Below, piece after piece: positions 59,365 to 59,964 of a stretch of DNA of 59,964 nt. Under the pieces are notes generated by a model. That model was not told the origin of the DNA. It saw nothing but the letters and a program-made list of their open reading frames with translations, and made no database searches. A program made the position numbers and the translations under genes. This DNA comes from Bradyrhizobium sp. LTSP849 (lineage in GTDB: Bacteria; Pseudomonadota; Alphaproteobacteria; Rhizobiales; Xanthobacteraceae): positions 1-59,964 of the forward strand of contig NZ_JYMR01000054.1 of NCBI RefSeq assembly GCF_000938255.1, in the 5' to 3' direction. Numbering within the stretch: the stretch's first letter is position 1; every line of letters starts with the position of its first letter.

Positions 59365-59748
59365 ATGATCCTCGACGACGCGCTCCTATTGGTCCGTGAC
59401 GACGTCACCAAGATACTTTTAGCGGCACCCGTTCTATTGGGACTGGCTAGCCCCCCGGACGTTAAGGGTGTTTATATGCTCTTGGAGGGCGACGAAGTTA
59501 TGTATGTCGGCGAAGCGAAAGGAAAAAAGGGGCTCCGAGATAGGCTTCTGAGCAAACACCTTTCTGGAGACGATGGTCACGCTATTCAGCGAGCCTACCT
59601 TGTGAAATTTCCTGACCGTCAGTTGAGGCGTGAGCACATGAAGAAAACCGTTCATGTTCGGTGGCTACAAATAGATGAACCGGCACGTGTGTCCGCCGTA
59701 GAGCGTGTTCTCATTTGGTTATACGATCCACCTTGGAACAGAAAATAG
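59365..59748 (+). CDS. GIY-YIG nuclease-fold protein
   Basis: 127 residues. GVYMLLEGDEVMYVGEAKGK gives the GVY...YVG form of GIY-YIG, followed by LRDRLLSKHLSGDD with the family Arg, a middle His, and a final NRK. The N terminus is short and lacks a good ribosome site. It is probably an accessory nuclease or the C-terminal relic of a larger restriction gene. It lies 24 nt past the IS. I cannot tell whether it was once joined to the DUF262 gene. The 216 nt downstream hold no clear gene. Confidence 0.7.
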   Translation: MILDDALLLVRDDVTKILLAAPVLLGLASPPDVKGVYMLLEGDEVMYVGEAKGKKGLRDRLLSKHLSGDDGHAIQRAYLVKFPDRQLRREHMKKTVHVRWLQIDEPARVSAVERVLIWLYDPPWNRK

Positions 59749-59878
59749 CGTATCGGCGTGATTTCGCCGCCGTTTGGTATTCGTTTCTCCTTCATCATAG
59801 GCAGCGCCGTTGCGCGACAAAGCCTCTGAATTGCTGGTCTCCCGAGGTCGAATGACTTTGGCCTCCGCCGGTCAGACC

Positions 59879-59894
59879 TTAATAACTTCTTAAC
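59879..59894 (+). promoter_or_regulatory. CtrA-type binding box
   Basis: TTAATAACTTCTTAAC matches TTAA-N7-TTAAC exactly, the full CtrA site of alphaproteobacteria. It lies about 70 nt from the right edge, so its target gene is probably just beyond the window on the plus strand. Confidence 0.5.
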
Positions 59895-59964
59895 GACCGT
59901 TTTTGTCCCCTGGGTGTTTCTCAACCCCTCTTCGGGCGCGCGAAGACCGGGGGCCTGTCCATCC

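Overview
The window looks like chromosome of a GC-rich alphaproteobacterium of the Bradyrhizobium / Nitrobacteraceae type. The signs are strong AGGAG ribosome sites, a RopB/Omp31-like beta-barrel porin, a degraded H-NS-like protein, NupOPQ/BmpA-type and UgpC/MalK-type ABC transporters, and a TTAA-N7-TTAAC CtrA-type box near the right edge. This is family-level inference, not a species call. Much of the window is accessory DNA: truncated genes, IS copies, a partial tRNA-Gly and 38-bp repeat arrays.

Region 1 (1-5.8 kb) is small stress or redox metabolism: a methyltransferase cut by the window edge, a MarR regulator divergent from a dehydrogenase, an FSH1-type hydrolase, DUF427, a GlcG/HbpS protein, and an SDR divergent from its LysR regulator across a perfect inverted repeat. 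Region 2 (5.8-15.8 kb) is a scrap zone. It holds shuffled NmrA-like fragments, a 3' tRNA-Gly scar, an ABC ATPase beside a truncated and frameshifted sugar-binding protein, small proteins, a porin, an orphan two-domain antitoxin-like protein, and an ISL3 element between older IS ends.

Region 3 (15.8-26 kb) holds a secreted hydrolase and a very large adenylate cyclase/ATPase/TPR regulator. After these comes a 76-residue Cys-rich peptide gene 24 nt upstream of a fused E1-like/YcaO cyclodehydratase. Converging on it is a LodB-LodA pair (flavoprotein plus quinone-cofactor amine/amino-acid oxidase). The peptide and YcaO are a candidate minimal RiPP (TOMM) locus.

Region 4 (26.5-38.3 kb) is a catabolic island flanked by arrays of 38-bp repeats. 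It has a RutA-like ring-opening flavin oxygenase, a RutE-like nitroreductase, a RutF-like flavin reductase, a deaminase-like amidohydrolase, an IPNS-type 2-oxoglutarate dioxygenase, an HpaI aldolase, a BmpA-type importer, and an XRE-cupin regulator. A shared AAGTTACTT-type operator lies in front of the transcription units. The likely substrate is a pyrimidine-like N-heterocycle.

Region 5 (38.4-60 kb) holds small proteins, a YfcE phosphoesterase, and a four-gene defence operon on the minus strand (57.3 to 40.2 kb). The operon encodes a DrmD-like SNF2 helicase, an Eco57I/PglX-like adenine methylase, a 2.2-thousand-residue DEAD helicase with DUF1998-type cysteines and a C-terminal nuclease-like segment, and a UvrD helicase with a RelE/ParE-like N terminus. 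It mixes DISARM, Druantia and BREX parts. Beside it, a DUF262 (GmrSD-type) gene has been cut by an IS3 element, followed by a GIY-YIG gene.
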